From Nocardia araoensis NBRC 100135 (GTDB lineage Bacteria > Actinomycetota > Actinomycetes > Mycobacteriales > Mycobacteriaceae), in NCBI RefSeq assembly GCF_000308435.1, contig NZ_BAFR01000148.1:1-64000 (forward strand): a stretch of DNA of 64,000 bases. Reading direction: 5' to 3'. Positions 57,439 through 64,000 of the stretch are shown here, piece after piece. The notes under the pieces are model-generated. The model was not told the DNA's origin and did no database searches. It saw nothing but the letters and a program-made list of their open reading frames with translations. The position numbers were made by a program, and so were the translations under genes. Numbering within the stretch: position 1 is the first letter of the stretch; each line of letters begins with the position of its first letter.

Positions 57439-57929
57439 CGAGCCGCCCTTCGCATGCGCCGCAGGCGTTCGTATCCCGCCCTGGTGAGCCACATGGCGGC
57501 GAATGTCGCCGAGAGAGCGCAGATCAACGTGCCGGCCAGATAACCGGCCGCGACGACGATCGTGTCCGGTCGCAGCAGTTGACGGATCTCGTTGGCATAA
57601 GTGGAGAAAGTCGTGAACCCGCCCAGGACGCCCACCCCGAGAAAGGGCCGCAGCATCCGATGGACGGCCCAGATCTCGGTCACCGCGACCATGAGCACGC
57701 CGATCGCGAAGCAGCCGGCGACATTGGTGACGAAGGTGGCGAGCGGAAAGTGCCCCGGGCGCTCGGGCAACCCCTGAGCAAGGCCGTAGCGGGCGAGCGC
57801 GCCGAGCGCCCCGCCGAGGGCGACGACGACCGACACCGGACCATGGGTACGCCAGAAATCCCGCCGTCGCGCGCGGGCGCGCGCGCGATCGGCGATGCCG
57901 GTCGGTTCCTCGGTCAGTTCACCCGCCAC
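57435..57929 (-). CDS. crcB: Fluoride channel FluC, first subunit
   Basis: A 164-residue Fluc protein: a basic N-terminal extension of about 30 residues (RARARARRRDFWRTHG), then GGALGALARYGLAQ, TNVAGCFAIGVLMV, and GVLGGFTTFSTYANEI, and an Arg-rich C-terminus. It starts with GTG 57929 and is translationally coupled to the second crcB gene. I looked for a fluoride riboswitch in the 60 bp upstream and found no convincing match. The basic ends suggest a fixed membrane orientation, as expected of one half of a dual-topology heterodimer. Confidence 0.94.
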   Translation of the reverse strand: MAGELTEEPTGIADRARARARRRDFWRTHGPVSVVVALGGALGALARYGLAQGLPERPGHFPLATFVTNVAGCFAIGVLMVAVTEIWAVHRMLRPFLGVGVLGGFTTFSTYANEIRQLLRPDTIVVAAGYLAGTLICALSATFAAMWLTRAGYERLRRMRRAAR

Positions 57930-57989
57930 GCAGATCTCTTACCCCACCGTCCGTGGCGGCGATGCCACCGGGGCACCACGCCGCCGCGC

Positions 57990-58439
57990 TCACCGGCGCT
58001 CGGCCTCTCCGTCGCCGTCGTGCGCGACGAGCACCGAGCAGCCGACGTGCCGTGCGGCCTTCTCCGCGGTACTGCCCATGAACCGCCCCCAGATGCCCGA
58101 ATGCCCGCTGCGACCGAGTATCAGCAGGTCGGCATCGTGATCGGTGGCGGCCGTTGCCAGTTCGCGCGCGGCCTGACCCGCGCGGAGTTCGGCGCGCACC
58201 GCGATGCCGTGCCGTTCCGCGGTCTCGGTGGCGGCGGTGAGCCATCGGCGGCAGGTCAGCTCCCCGATCGACCGCTCGTCCTCGATCTCGCCGACCACCG
58301 GCCCGTAGTGCGGCAGGTACTCCTCGACCGCGACGACCGTGAGCGTGGCGTGGTGCACCGTCGCCAACTCGAGGGCCATCGTCAAGGCGGCCCTGGCGCC
58401 GGGTGAATCGTCGTAACCCACCACGATCCGCTGGAACAC
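57990..58439 (-). CDS. Universal stress protein
   Basis: A 149-residue UspA-domain protein: FQRIVVGYDDSPGARAALTMALELA at the start and the ATP-binding GRSGHSGIWGRFMGSTAEKAARHVGCSVLVA at the end, i.e. the G-2x-G-9x-G-S/T motif. Such single-domain proteins bind ATP and respond to stress or hypoxia in actinobacteria. Translation probably starts at GTG 58439; the frame extends upstream but without conserved sequence. It stands between crcB and the amine oxidase, all on the minus strand. Confidence 0.92.
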   Translation of the reverse strand: MFQRIVVGYDDSPGARAALTMALELATVHHATLTVVAVEEYLPHYGPVVGEIEDERSIGELTCRRWLTAATETAERHGIAVRAELRAGQAARELATAATDHDADLLILGRSGHSGIWGRFMGSTAEKAARHVGCSVLVAHDGDGEAERR

Positions 58440-58497
58440 CTCTCCATTGTGAGCCCTCGGTCGGGTGAGGGCCAACGTTCCGGCAACACTGCGGCAA

Positions 58498-59850
58498 TCA
58501 CGCCGTTGCCGTAGCACGATCCGCCGCGAGCACTTCGGCGGCAGCGCGCTCGCCCGAGCGGATCGCTCCCTCGATGTAGCCCGCCCACTCCGTCGCGGTT
58601 TCGCTTCCGGCCCAGTGGATCGCACCGACCGAATGGCGCAGAGCCGAGCCGGAGGTGGTCAGGACGCCCGGCGGAAAGAAGGCGCCGTAGCCGCCGCGGG
58701 TGTAAGGGTCCTCCGCCCAGACCTTCTCGTGCCACTCCATCGGCTCCCTGGCGGCATGCCCGAAGGCGCGGACCAGCGAGCCGATGATCATGGCGCGTCG
58801 CTCGGCCGGGGGCAGGGCGGCCAACCGCTGCGCGGCCCGGCCTGGCACCAGCGCACCGAGCACACCGGGACCGCCGGGCCGGGTGGCGTCGAAGGTGACC
58901 GGCACCGGATCGTGCAGGTTCAGCGATTGGCCGGTGAGCCGGTCGTCCCGCCAGAACGGCCGCTCGTAGACGGCGAACGCTTTCAGCACCGAGCCCATCG
59001 GCATGCGCTGGGTCAGTTGGTCGCGCGCGGCGGGCAGCGGCGGGTCGTAGGCGATGCGGCCCGCGAGGGTGGGCGGCACCGCCACGATCACGTGCTCGGC
59101 GTACACGTCACCGGAGTCGACGCGCACCACAACGCCATCCGCCTGCGTCCGGATACCGGTCACCGGCGCGCGGAGACGCACCGCCTCGCCCAGTTCCGCC
59201 GCGACCGAAAGCGCGGGCCCGTCGGCGCCGTCGACGAACAGGCGGGTCGCCGTCTCGGCGGCGACCCCGCCCTCGACGCCACCCGCCGAACGGATCGTGG
59301 TGAGCAGACCGAGCATGGAGATGCTGCCGACGTCGACGCACAGTTCCTCCCCGATCATCACCTCGGCCAGGTTCCGCGCCCGCCGCTCCGGCACATTCCG
59401 GCGCAACCAGGTCGCCGCCGTCATCGCGTCCAGCCGATCTGCGCCGGGTGCGGCCCACGGCCGCGCGAGGTCGACCCGGGCGGCCATCCGTTCCAGCCGC
59501 CACATGGCCTGAGCGAGCACGACCAGGACGAACGTCGGAAGTGGCGGGCGTGCGCCGGTGAACGGCCGCCGGACCACGCCCTCGACCAGCAGGTCGACCC
59601 CTTCGGGCGGTGGGTAGGTCGCGGCGCCGTACTCCTCGGCCAGCGCGGCGAAACGCGTGTGGCCGGCCGAGATCCACTGGCCGCCGAGGTCCACCGCCCA
59701 TCCGTCACCGACCCGCGCGGTCCGGGTGCGACCGCCGACGCGATCGCTCGCCTCCAGAACGACGACATCGCGGCCCGCCGCTCGCAACGCCCGCGCCGCG
59801 CACAGTCCGGCGTATCCCGCACCGACGACAACGACGTCCGCACGGTCCAT
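58498..59850 (-). CDS. Flavin-containing monoamine oxidase family protein
   Basis: A 450-residue flavin amine oxidase. Residues 4-35 hold the FAD motif VVVVGAGYAGLCAARALRAAGRDVVVLEASDRVGGRTRT; the substrate domain and the C-terminal FAD contact AIHWAGSETATEWAGYIEGAIRSGERAA complete it. There is no CxxY covalent-flavin cysteine at the end (it reads ETATEW), so FAD is probably non-covalent, as in polyamine or putrescine oxidases of actinobacteria. GGGAGG precedes ATG 59850. An imperfect repeat TCGACA-ACCAC-TGTTGA (59878-59894) lies 28 bp upstream. Amine substrate unknown. Confidence 0.92.
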   Translation of the reverse strand: MDRADVVVVGAGYAGLCAARALRAAGRDVVVLEASDRVGGRTRTARVGDGWAVDLGGQWISAGHTRFAALAEEYGAATYPPPEGVDLLVEGVVRRPFTGARPPLPTFVLVVLAQAMWRLERMAARVDLARPWAAPGADRLDAMTAATWLRRNVPERRARNLAEVMIGEELCVDVGSISMLGLLTTIRSAGGVEGGVAAETATRLFVDGADGPALSVAAELGEAVRLRAPVTGIRTQADGVVVRVDSGDVYAEHVIVAVPPTLAGRIAYDPPLPAARDQLTQRMPMGSVLKAFAVYERPFWRDDRLTGQSLNLHDPVPVTFDATRPGGPGVLGALVPGRAAQRLAALPPAERRAMIIGSLVRAFGHAAREPMEWHEKVWAEDPYTRGGYGAFFPPGVLTTSGSALRHSVGAIHWAGSETATEWAGYIEGAIRSGERAAAEVLAADRATATA

Positions 59851-59964
59851 GGTGGCCTCCCGTCGCCGCACCGTAATTCGACAACCACTGTTGATCACCT
59901 GTCGCCGATCCGCAACCGACATGGACATCACGGCGCACCCACGCCGACAGCGAGGCGCGGCCGC

Positions 59965-60546
59965 CTAGCGAGTCAGCGTGGCGAGGGCGGCGACGGCGGC
60001 CTCCTGGAAGGTCGCGGTCAGCGTGCGCGGCGGTGCCGTGACGCGTCCGCGCACCCACTGCCTGCAGTACTCCTGCGCAGGTCCGGCACAGATCGCATGG
60101 GCCATCGGATAGCCGTCGCCGCCCTCCTCCGCGGTGCCGAGCAGCTCTCGGTACCGGCGCTCGAGCGCACCGAAGAAGACCCGATTGTGCTGTGCCAGTT
60201 CGGGTTCCGCGAAGCCGGCCAACTCGTCGGGCAAGGTGGCGAACAGGAATCGGGCCAGGTCGCGATGGTCCTCCACCCAGCCGAGATGGGCCGCGAGCAT
60301 CGCGCGGAGCGCCTGTTCGGCGCCGAGGTCCGGCGCGTCGAGACACTCCAGCACCGTCCGCTGATAGTCGAGCATCCCGGAGACGTAGACCGCCGCGGCC
60401 AATTCGGCTTTCGATCCGAACGCGTGGAACATGCTGCCGCTGGACAGACCGAGGCGATCCCGCACACCGGCTACCGTGAACGACGAATATCCCTTGGCCA
60501 GGAGCTGTTCCGTCGCTTCGGCCAGGATGCGCTCGCGGGTGCGCAC
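59965..60546 (-). CDS. TetR family transcriptional regulator
   Basis: A 193-residue TetR-type regulator: RERILAEATEQLLAKGYSSFTVAGVRDRLGLSSGSMFHAFGSKAELAAAVYV contains the HTH. It starts with GTG 60546, seven bases after the stop of the crotonase gene, and so is the second gene of the operon. The promoter at 61251-61281 contains overlapping inverted repeats which it probably binds, giving autoregulation of both genes. A CoA-ester inducer is likely by context. Confidence 0.92.
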   Translation of the reverse strand: MRTRERILAEATEQLLAKGYSSFTVAGVRDRLGLSSGSMFHAFGSKAELAAAVYVSGMLDYQRTVLECLDAPDLGAEQALRAMLAAHLGWVEDHRDLARFLFATLPDELAGFAEPELAQHNRVFFGALERRYRELLGTAEEGGDGYPMAHAICAGPAQEYCRQWVRGRVTAPPRTLTATFQEAAVAALATLTR

Positions 60547-60552
60547 GGTGGG

Positions 60553-61239
60553 TTACCCGCCGAACTCGGCATCGATGCTGGAACGCACCGCGGCGAGCAC
60601 CTGGGCACGCACGCGCAGCTTCGTCCCCGTGTGCGCCGCGAAGTCGATTCCGGTCAACCGGCGCGCTTCGGCCGTCGCGCGCGTGCGCAGGTCGTCGGCG
60701 TCGGCGGCGAGCAGATCGAGAAAGCCCATTCCTCTGGCTTCTTCGGGCCCGACCAGGATCCCGGTGTTGGCGGCCCGGTCGAAACCGGGCGCGGTGAGCC
60801 GGTGGCGGGCCAGCTCCACACCGTAGTGCGGGATGGTCAGCCCGATCGCGACCTCGTTCAGCCCCAGCTTGAAATCCCCCGCCACGCCGAAACGCACGTC
60901 GGTGGCCAGCAGCGTGAACGCGCCTTGGGCGATGGCGTGCCCCGGGCACGCCGCCACGACGGGATACGGGAACCCGAGCAGCCGGTGGACCAGGTCGCCG
61001 CCGGCACGGAGGGTGCGGCGGATGTCGTCGGCGGAACCAGAGAACGTCGCCAGGTCGTAGCCGGCGGAGAACATCCGCGGACGGCCGGTCAACAGGACGA
61101 CCGCCCGGTCCGCTTCGGCCCGGTCCAAGGCGGCGGCGATGGCGCCGAGCATGTTCTCGGACATCACATTCGCCTTGCCGTCGTCCAGCGTGATCGTGGC
61201 GACGCCGCCGTCGAGCCGGTAGGTGACGGGTTCGGTCAT
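60553..61239 (-). CDS. Crotonase family enoyl-CoA hydratase/isomerase
   Basis: A 228-residue short crotonase with oxyanion strands LTGRPRMFSAGYDLATF and AACPGHAIAQGAFTLLATDVRFG, plus GLNEVAIGLTIPHYGVELAR. The length and the sequence AQGAFTLL fit the EchA3/EchA6-like or isomerase-like branch. ATG 61239 is chosen; a further in-frame codon at 61251 would lie in the operator. It forms an operon with the downstream TetR gene and is preceded by two overlapping palindromes. Catalytic type (hydratase, isomerase or acyl-CoA-binding) is uncertain. Confidence 0.92.
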   Translation of the reverse strand: MTEPVTYRLDGGVATITLDDGKANVMSENMLGAIAAALDRAEADRAVVLLTGRPRMFSAGYDLATFSGSADDIRRTLRAGGDLVHRLLGFPYPVVAACPGHAIAQGAFTLLATDVRFGVAGDFKLGLNEVAIGLTIPHYGVELARHRLTAPGFDRAANTGILVGPEEARGMGFLDLLAADADDLRTRATAEARRLTGIDFAAHTGTKLRVRAQVLAAVRSSIDAEFGG

Positions 61240-61250
61240 GGCAGCCTCCA

Positions 61251-61281
61251 TCTAGAGCGGGACTCTAGAGTACCACTCTAG
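61251..61281. promoter_or_regulatory. Overlapping palindromes, TetR operator
   Basis: TCTAGAG-CGGGA-CTCTAGA (61251-61269) and CTAGAGT-ACC-ACTCTAG (61265-61281) are both perfect and share the middle CTAGA arm. They start 12 bp upstream of the crotonase ATG. The second is of the usual 17-bp TetR size. Confidence 0.78.
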
Positions 61282-61311
61282 GACCCGCAGCTAATCGTGA
61301 GCTGCGGGGTC
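61282..61311. other. Hairpin in the crotonase/PapA5-like divergent region
   Basis: GACCCGCAGCT (61282-61292) pairs with AGCTGCGGGGTC (61300-61311) with one bulged G and a 7-base loop. It directly follows the TetR operator and lies 154 bp before the acyltransferase start. A smaller repeat TCGTTG-TGG-CAACGA follows at 61336-61350. They may insulate the divergent promoters or act in the acyltransferase leader. Confidence 0.45.
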
Positions 61312-61465
61312 GGACGGTCGGACCCGGACAAGGTGTCGTTGTGGCAACGACGCGAAACAGCGGCCCCGGATCGCCCGATACAGGAAACAGACGATGCTGC
61401 CGAAAAAGCCTGGCGCGTCCTGGCTTCGGACTAGCCTCGGGACAGGCTCAGGTGAAGGAAGCGAA

Positions 61466-62713
61466 ATGACCGCAGCAACCGTCATCCGCCCGCTGGCGCC
61501 GAGCGAGGCGATCTTCGCCAACAGCGAAGTCCTCGTCGGCTATTCGATTCGGGTCGCGGGTCGGTTGGATCTCGCCGCGCTGTCGGCGGCGTTCGAAGCC
61601 GTGGTCCGCTCCCGTCCGATCCTCGGCGCCCACCTGGAGCCGGACGGGCGCGGCGGCCATCTCCTGCTCGAATCCCCCGGCGCCGCACCGGAGCTGACGG
61701 TCGCCACGGGTGATCCCGAGCGGTTGCTCACCGGCGCCCAGCTGGACCAGCGCAGTGCGCTCGCCGCGCTGTGCGTGGTCCGCGACGGCGACACCGCGGG
61801 CATCACACTGGTCACCCACCACAGCATCGCGGATGCCTATCATTCGCTGGCGGTGTTCGCCGAGCTGTGGTCCTGCTACACCGACCGCACCCGGCATCGC
61901 CGCGCCGAACTGCCGCCGCACGGCTTCCCGCGATCGGTGGAGGAACTGCTGCGCGAGCGCGGCGTGCGGAAGATCGACACACCGGTCATGCCGCGCCGCC
62001 CCGTCGGCGTCGCCCAGACCCATTCCGGCCCGGATGATCCCGACTACCTCGTCCCCCGCACCGCACGCTGCAGGCTGACCCGGAAGCAGACCGCCGCGCT
62101 GGTCGAACTCGGCCACCGGGAGAACACCACGATCAACGGCCTCGCCTCGGCCGCGATCCTGCTCACCGAGGCCGACCTGCGCGGACTGCCGCTCACCGAG
62201 CTGGCCTACACCTACTCGGTCGACCTGCGCACCCGGGTGACCCCGCCGATCGGGATGACCGAAGGCACCAATGTACTGGGCTTCGCGAACTTCGTCCCCA
62301 CCTTGCGGACCGGCACGACGCTGGTCGAGCTGGCCCGCGGCATCAGCGACACGCTGCGCGCCGGACTGGACACCGGCATCGTGCAGCAGACCCCGCTGCA
62401 CATCCCCGAGATCGCCGCGGGCCCACCGCCGCGGGCGCCGGGAATCGTGCTGGCCACCAATTGGGGACGCGTGCCCAGGCCTCGGGTGCCGGACGAGCTG
62501 CGGATCACCGACTTCCGTTCGATCATGCTCGGCAAGCCCGACAAGACCGGGCATCGGCTCCAGCAGCCCAGCGGCACCATCATCATCAGCACCTTCGACG
62601 ACCGGCTGAGCATCGAGATCCACCACCCCGAGGAAACCACCGAGGAACAGCGGGTGCGGGTACGGCTGCTCGCCACCCACCTGTCGGAGTTCAGCGCCGC
62701 GGGCGCCGCGTGA
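61466..62713 (+). CDS. PapA5-like acyltransferase
   Basis: A 415-residue condensation-fold acyltransferase that resembles mycobacterial PapA5 (phthiocerol dimycocerosyl transferase) along its length: VIRPLAPSEAIFANSEV at the start, the active-site HHSIADA (H118, H119, D123), ELWSCYTDRT, RERGVRK, INGLASAAILLTEADLRGLPL, and TEGTNVLGFANF with IVQQTPLH. The usual HHxxxDG has Ala for Gly. It would transfer an acyl chain to a diol or other hydroxyl lipid. No polyketide synthase is nearby, so the acyl and acceptor partners are encoded elsewhere. GAAGGAAG precedes ATG 61466. It is convergent with the ROK gene. Confidence 0.9.
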   Translation: MTAATVIRPLAPSEAIFANSEVLVGYSIRVAGRLDLAALSAAFEAVVRSRPILGAHLEPDGRGGHLLLESPGAAPELTVATGDPERLLTGAQLDQRSALAALCVVRDGDTAGITLVTHHSIADAYHSLAVFAELWSCYTDRTRHRRAELPPHGFPRSVEELLRERGVRKIDTPVMPRRPVGVAQTHSGPDDPDYLVPRTARCRLTRKQTAALVELGHRENTTINGLASAAILLTEADLRGLPLTELAYTYSVDLRTRVTPPIGMTEGTNVLGFANFVPTLRTGTTLVELARGISDTLRAGLDTGIVQQTPLHIPEIAAGPPPRAPGIVLATNWGRVPRPRVPDELRITDFRSIMLGKPDKTGHRLQQPSGTIIISTFDDRLSIEIHHPEETTEEQRVRVRLLATHLSEFSAAGAA

Positions 62714-62728
62714 ATCCGGCCGGAACGG

Positions 62729-63937
62729 TCAAGCGCGGGCGGCTTGCTTGCGCGACAAGGTCTGCAACGGATCGGTGAGCACGTCGGTGAAGGCCAGTTC
62801 CGCGGCTCCGATCAAGGTCGCGTCGCCCGCGAGCGCGCTGGTGCGCAACCGGACCCGTTCGCGGACGGCTTGCAAGCCGTTCACCGCGACACGGCTGCGC
62901 ACCTGGGCCGCGGACGCCAGATAGATCTCCCGCAGCACGCCGCCGAACACCACCATCGACGGATTGAAGATGTTCACCAGATTGGCGACGCCGTAGCCGA
63001 GCCAATCACCGACCTGGTGCAGCGCGTCGCGGGCCACCGCGTCACCGCGGGCGGCGGACTCGACGATCGCGTCGACCGCCGCCTGCCCCGCGGGATCGGT
63101 CCGTCCCGCCGCCGCGATCAACCCCAGTTCGCCCGCTTCGACCTCGAGGCAGCCACGGGAGCCGCACGCGCAGGGCCGCCCACCGGGATTGACGATCATG
63201 TGCCCCACTTCCCCGCCGTAACCGCCTTCCCCGCCGAGCAATTCGCCGTTGACGATGATGCCGCCGCCGATGCCGACGTCACCGTGCAGGTAGATCAGGT
63301 TCGTCAAGCCTTCGCCGACACCCCGTTCGCGCTCGGCCAGCGCGCCGAGGTTGGCGTTGTTGCCGACCGCGACCCGGAGGCCGAGAGCGAGTTCCCGGGT
63401 CAGCTCGGCGCCGAACGCGACATCCACCCAGCCGAGATTCGGCCCGTACCGCACGACGCCGTCCTCCTCGCGGACCATGCCGCAGAACGCGACCCCGACA
63501 CCGACGCACCTGGCATCCGGCGCGGCCGCGTCGATCATCTCCCGCGCCATCGCCGCGAGCGCGGCGATCACATCGCCGGGGTCGAACGCCCCGCCGGGAC
63601 GGGCGGTTCCGGTGCGATCGAGCACCGACCCGCCCAGCCCGACCCGTGCGGCGGCGAGCCGATCCGCGCCGACGTCCAGCGCGACGACGTAGACCCGCTC
63701 GGCCTGCGGACGCACCACCAGTGACGGCCGGCCCGCCCGTCCGGTCTGGCCGGGCAATTCCTCGCTGACCAGGCCCGCCGCCGCCAGATCCGTGGTGAGC
63801 GCGAGAATCGTGCTGCGATTCAACCCCATTCGCTCGGCGAGCGCGGCACGCGAGACCGCTCCGTCACGGTGGACGTGCCGCAGCAACGCGGCGAGGTTGC
63901 GCGTGCGGATCTCATCGGGCGAAGGTGCTGCTCGCAT
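62729..63937 (-). CDS. ROK family transcriptional regulator
   Basis: A 402-residue ROK repressor/kinase-fold protein: N-terminal winged HTH (TRNLAALLRHVHRDGAVSRAALAERMGLNRSTILALTTDLAAAGLV) and a sugar-kinase-like domain with ALDVGADRLAAARV, the ROK signature near IYLHGDVGIGGGIIVNGELLGGEGGYGGEVGHMIVNPGGRPCACGSRGCLEV, which contains the zinc-binding cysteines CxCGxxGC. The ATP-binding aspartate/glycine pattern is weak, so it is a NagC/Mlc/XylR-type repressor responding to a sugar. No sugar operon is visible before the window ends, 63 bp after its start, so the target probably lies beyond. Confidence 0.94.
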   Translation of the reverse strand: MRAAPSPDEIRTRNLAALLRHVHRDGAVSRAALAERMGLNRSTILALTTDLAAAGLVSEELPGQTGRAGRPSLVVRPQAERVYVVALDVGADRLAAARVGLGGSVLDRTGTARPGGAFDPGDVIAALAAMAREMIDAAAPDARCVGVGVAFCGMVREEDGVVRYGPNLGWVDVAFGAELTRELALGLRVAVGNNANLGALAERERGVGEGLTNLIYLHGDVGIGGGIIVNGELLGGEGGYGGEVGHMIVNPGGRPCACGSRGCLEVEAGELGLIAAAGRTDPAGQAAVDAIVESAARGDAVARDALHQVGDWLGYGVANLVNIFNPSMVVFGGVLREIYLASAAQVRSRVAVNGLQAVRERVRLRTSALAGDATLIGAAELAFTDVLTDPLQTLSRKQAARA

Positions 63938-64000
63938 TCACCGGGCTTTCGTCACAGGGCTGGGATTCATCGCCGCGGGAGCGCACGCTTACGGGAGAGT

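Noticed and set aside
57930..57990. Fluoride riboswitch before the crcB pair
   Set aside because: I looked for the conserved GGCGAUG and CUGAUG-type elements and pseudoknot pairs; nothing convincing fits in the short leader.
58465..61281. 938-codon plus-strand frame opposite the amine oxidase, tetR and crotonase
   Set aside because: Shadow of three genes with clear motifs on the other strand; composition not protein-like.
1..64000. tRNA, rRNA, CRISPR arrays, toxin-antitoxin pairs and phage genes
   Set aside because: I scanned by eye for T-loop sequences, regularly spaced repeats and typical protein motifs and saw none. A dedicated search could still find small RNAs.

Overview
The window is high-GC, densely coded chromosomal DNA from an actinobacterium of the mycolic-acid group, most likely Nocardia or a close relative. 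The inference rests on a PapA5-type acyltransferase, an LdtMt2-type L,D-transpeptidase, a cutinase, an Rv3235-type protein, very many TetR/MarR/SDR genes, and frequent GTG starts and ATGA/GTGA overlaps. I see no rRNA, tRNA, CRISPR array, insertion sequence or phage structural gene. It reads as accessory-rich chromosome made of many small, locally regulated metabolic and detoxification modules.

Layout, 1-14 kb: a Ppx/GppA phosphatase; an SDR divergent from an MmyB-like regulator; a TetR divergent from a GlxA-type AraC regulator that precedes three alpha/beta hydrolases; ilvD; a PopR/ClgR-like regulator convergent with two clpP genes, one of which lacks the catalytic serine; and two overlapping SDR genes under a PadR regulator with a double ATGT-N8-ACAT operator. 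14-22 kb: an SpdB-like membrane protein; a TetR divergent from an acyl-CoA dehydrogenase/phosphotransferase pair; a secreted lipase; a membrane-anchored DUF8176-like protein; a YbjQ protein. 22-28 kb: an APH(3'')-like streptomycin kinase divergent from a MarR regulator and a 14-TM efflux pump carrying unusual C-terminal beta-sandwich repeats; then a crotonase divergent from a TetR. 28-35 kb: a cutinase; a MarR-LigB dioxygenase pair; a membrane esterase; a luciferase-like monooxygenase with its FMN reductase; and YceI, whose promoter carries a near copy of the MarR operator.

35-43 kb is a glycerol catabolic island: a DUF72 gene, a first glpK, an IclR regulator with two identical 15-bp palindromes, then glpF-glpK-glpD. 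43-46 kb holds a second acyl-CoA dehydrogenase/phosphotransferase pair with a DUF6285 gene, resembling the LvaA/LvaB/LvaC module for 4-hydroxyacyl-CoAs, followed by a GNAT relic. 46-56 kb: LdtMt2-like transpeptidase; MocR divergent from a cupin; HxlR divergent from a P450; an atypical SDR; a FUSC exporter fused to SRPBCC; an amidase. 56-64 kb: a CDF metal exporter, paired FluC (crcB) genes, a universal stress protein, a flavin amine oxidase, a crotonase-TetR operon, a PapA5-like acyltransferase and a ROK regulator.

The strongest recurring theme is that nearly every divergent promoter carries a perfect inverted repeat, so regulator-target pairs can be assigned from sequence alone. The observations most worth following are the ClpP pair with a ClpR-like subunit beside a regulator ending in an ssrA-like ALAA tail; the two LvaA/LvaC-like modules; and the shared MarR operator linking LigB with YceI. 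Operator assignments, substrate assignments and enzyme specificities are inferences from motifs and context and were not computed or searched.
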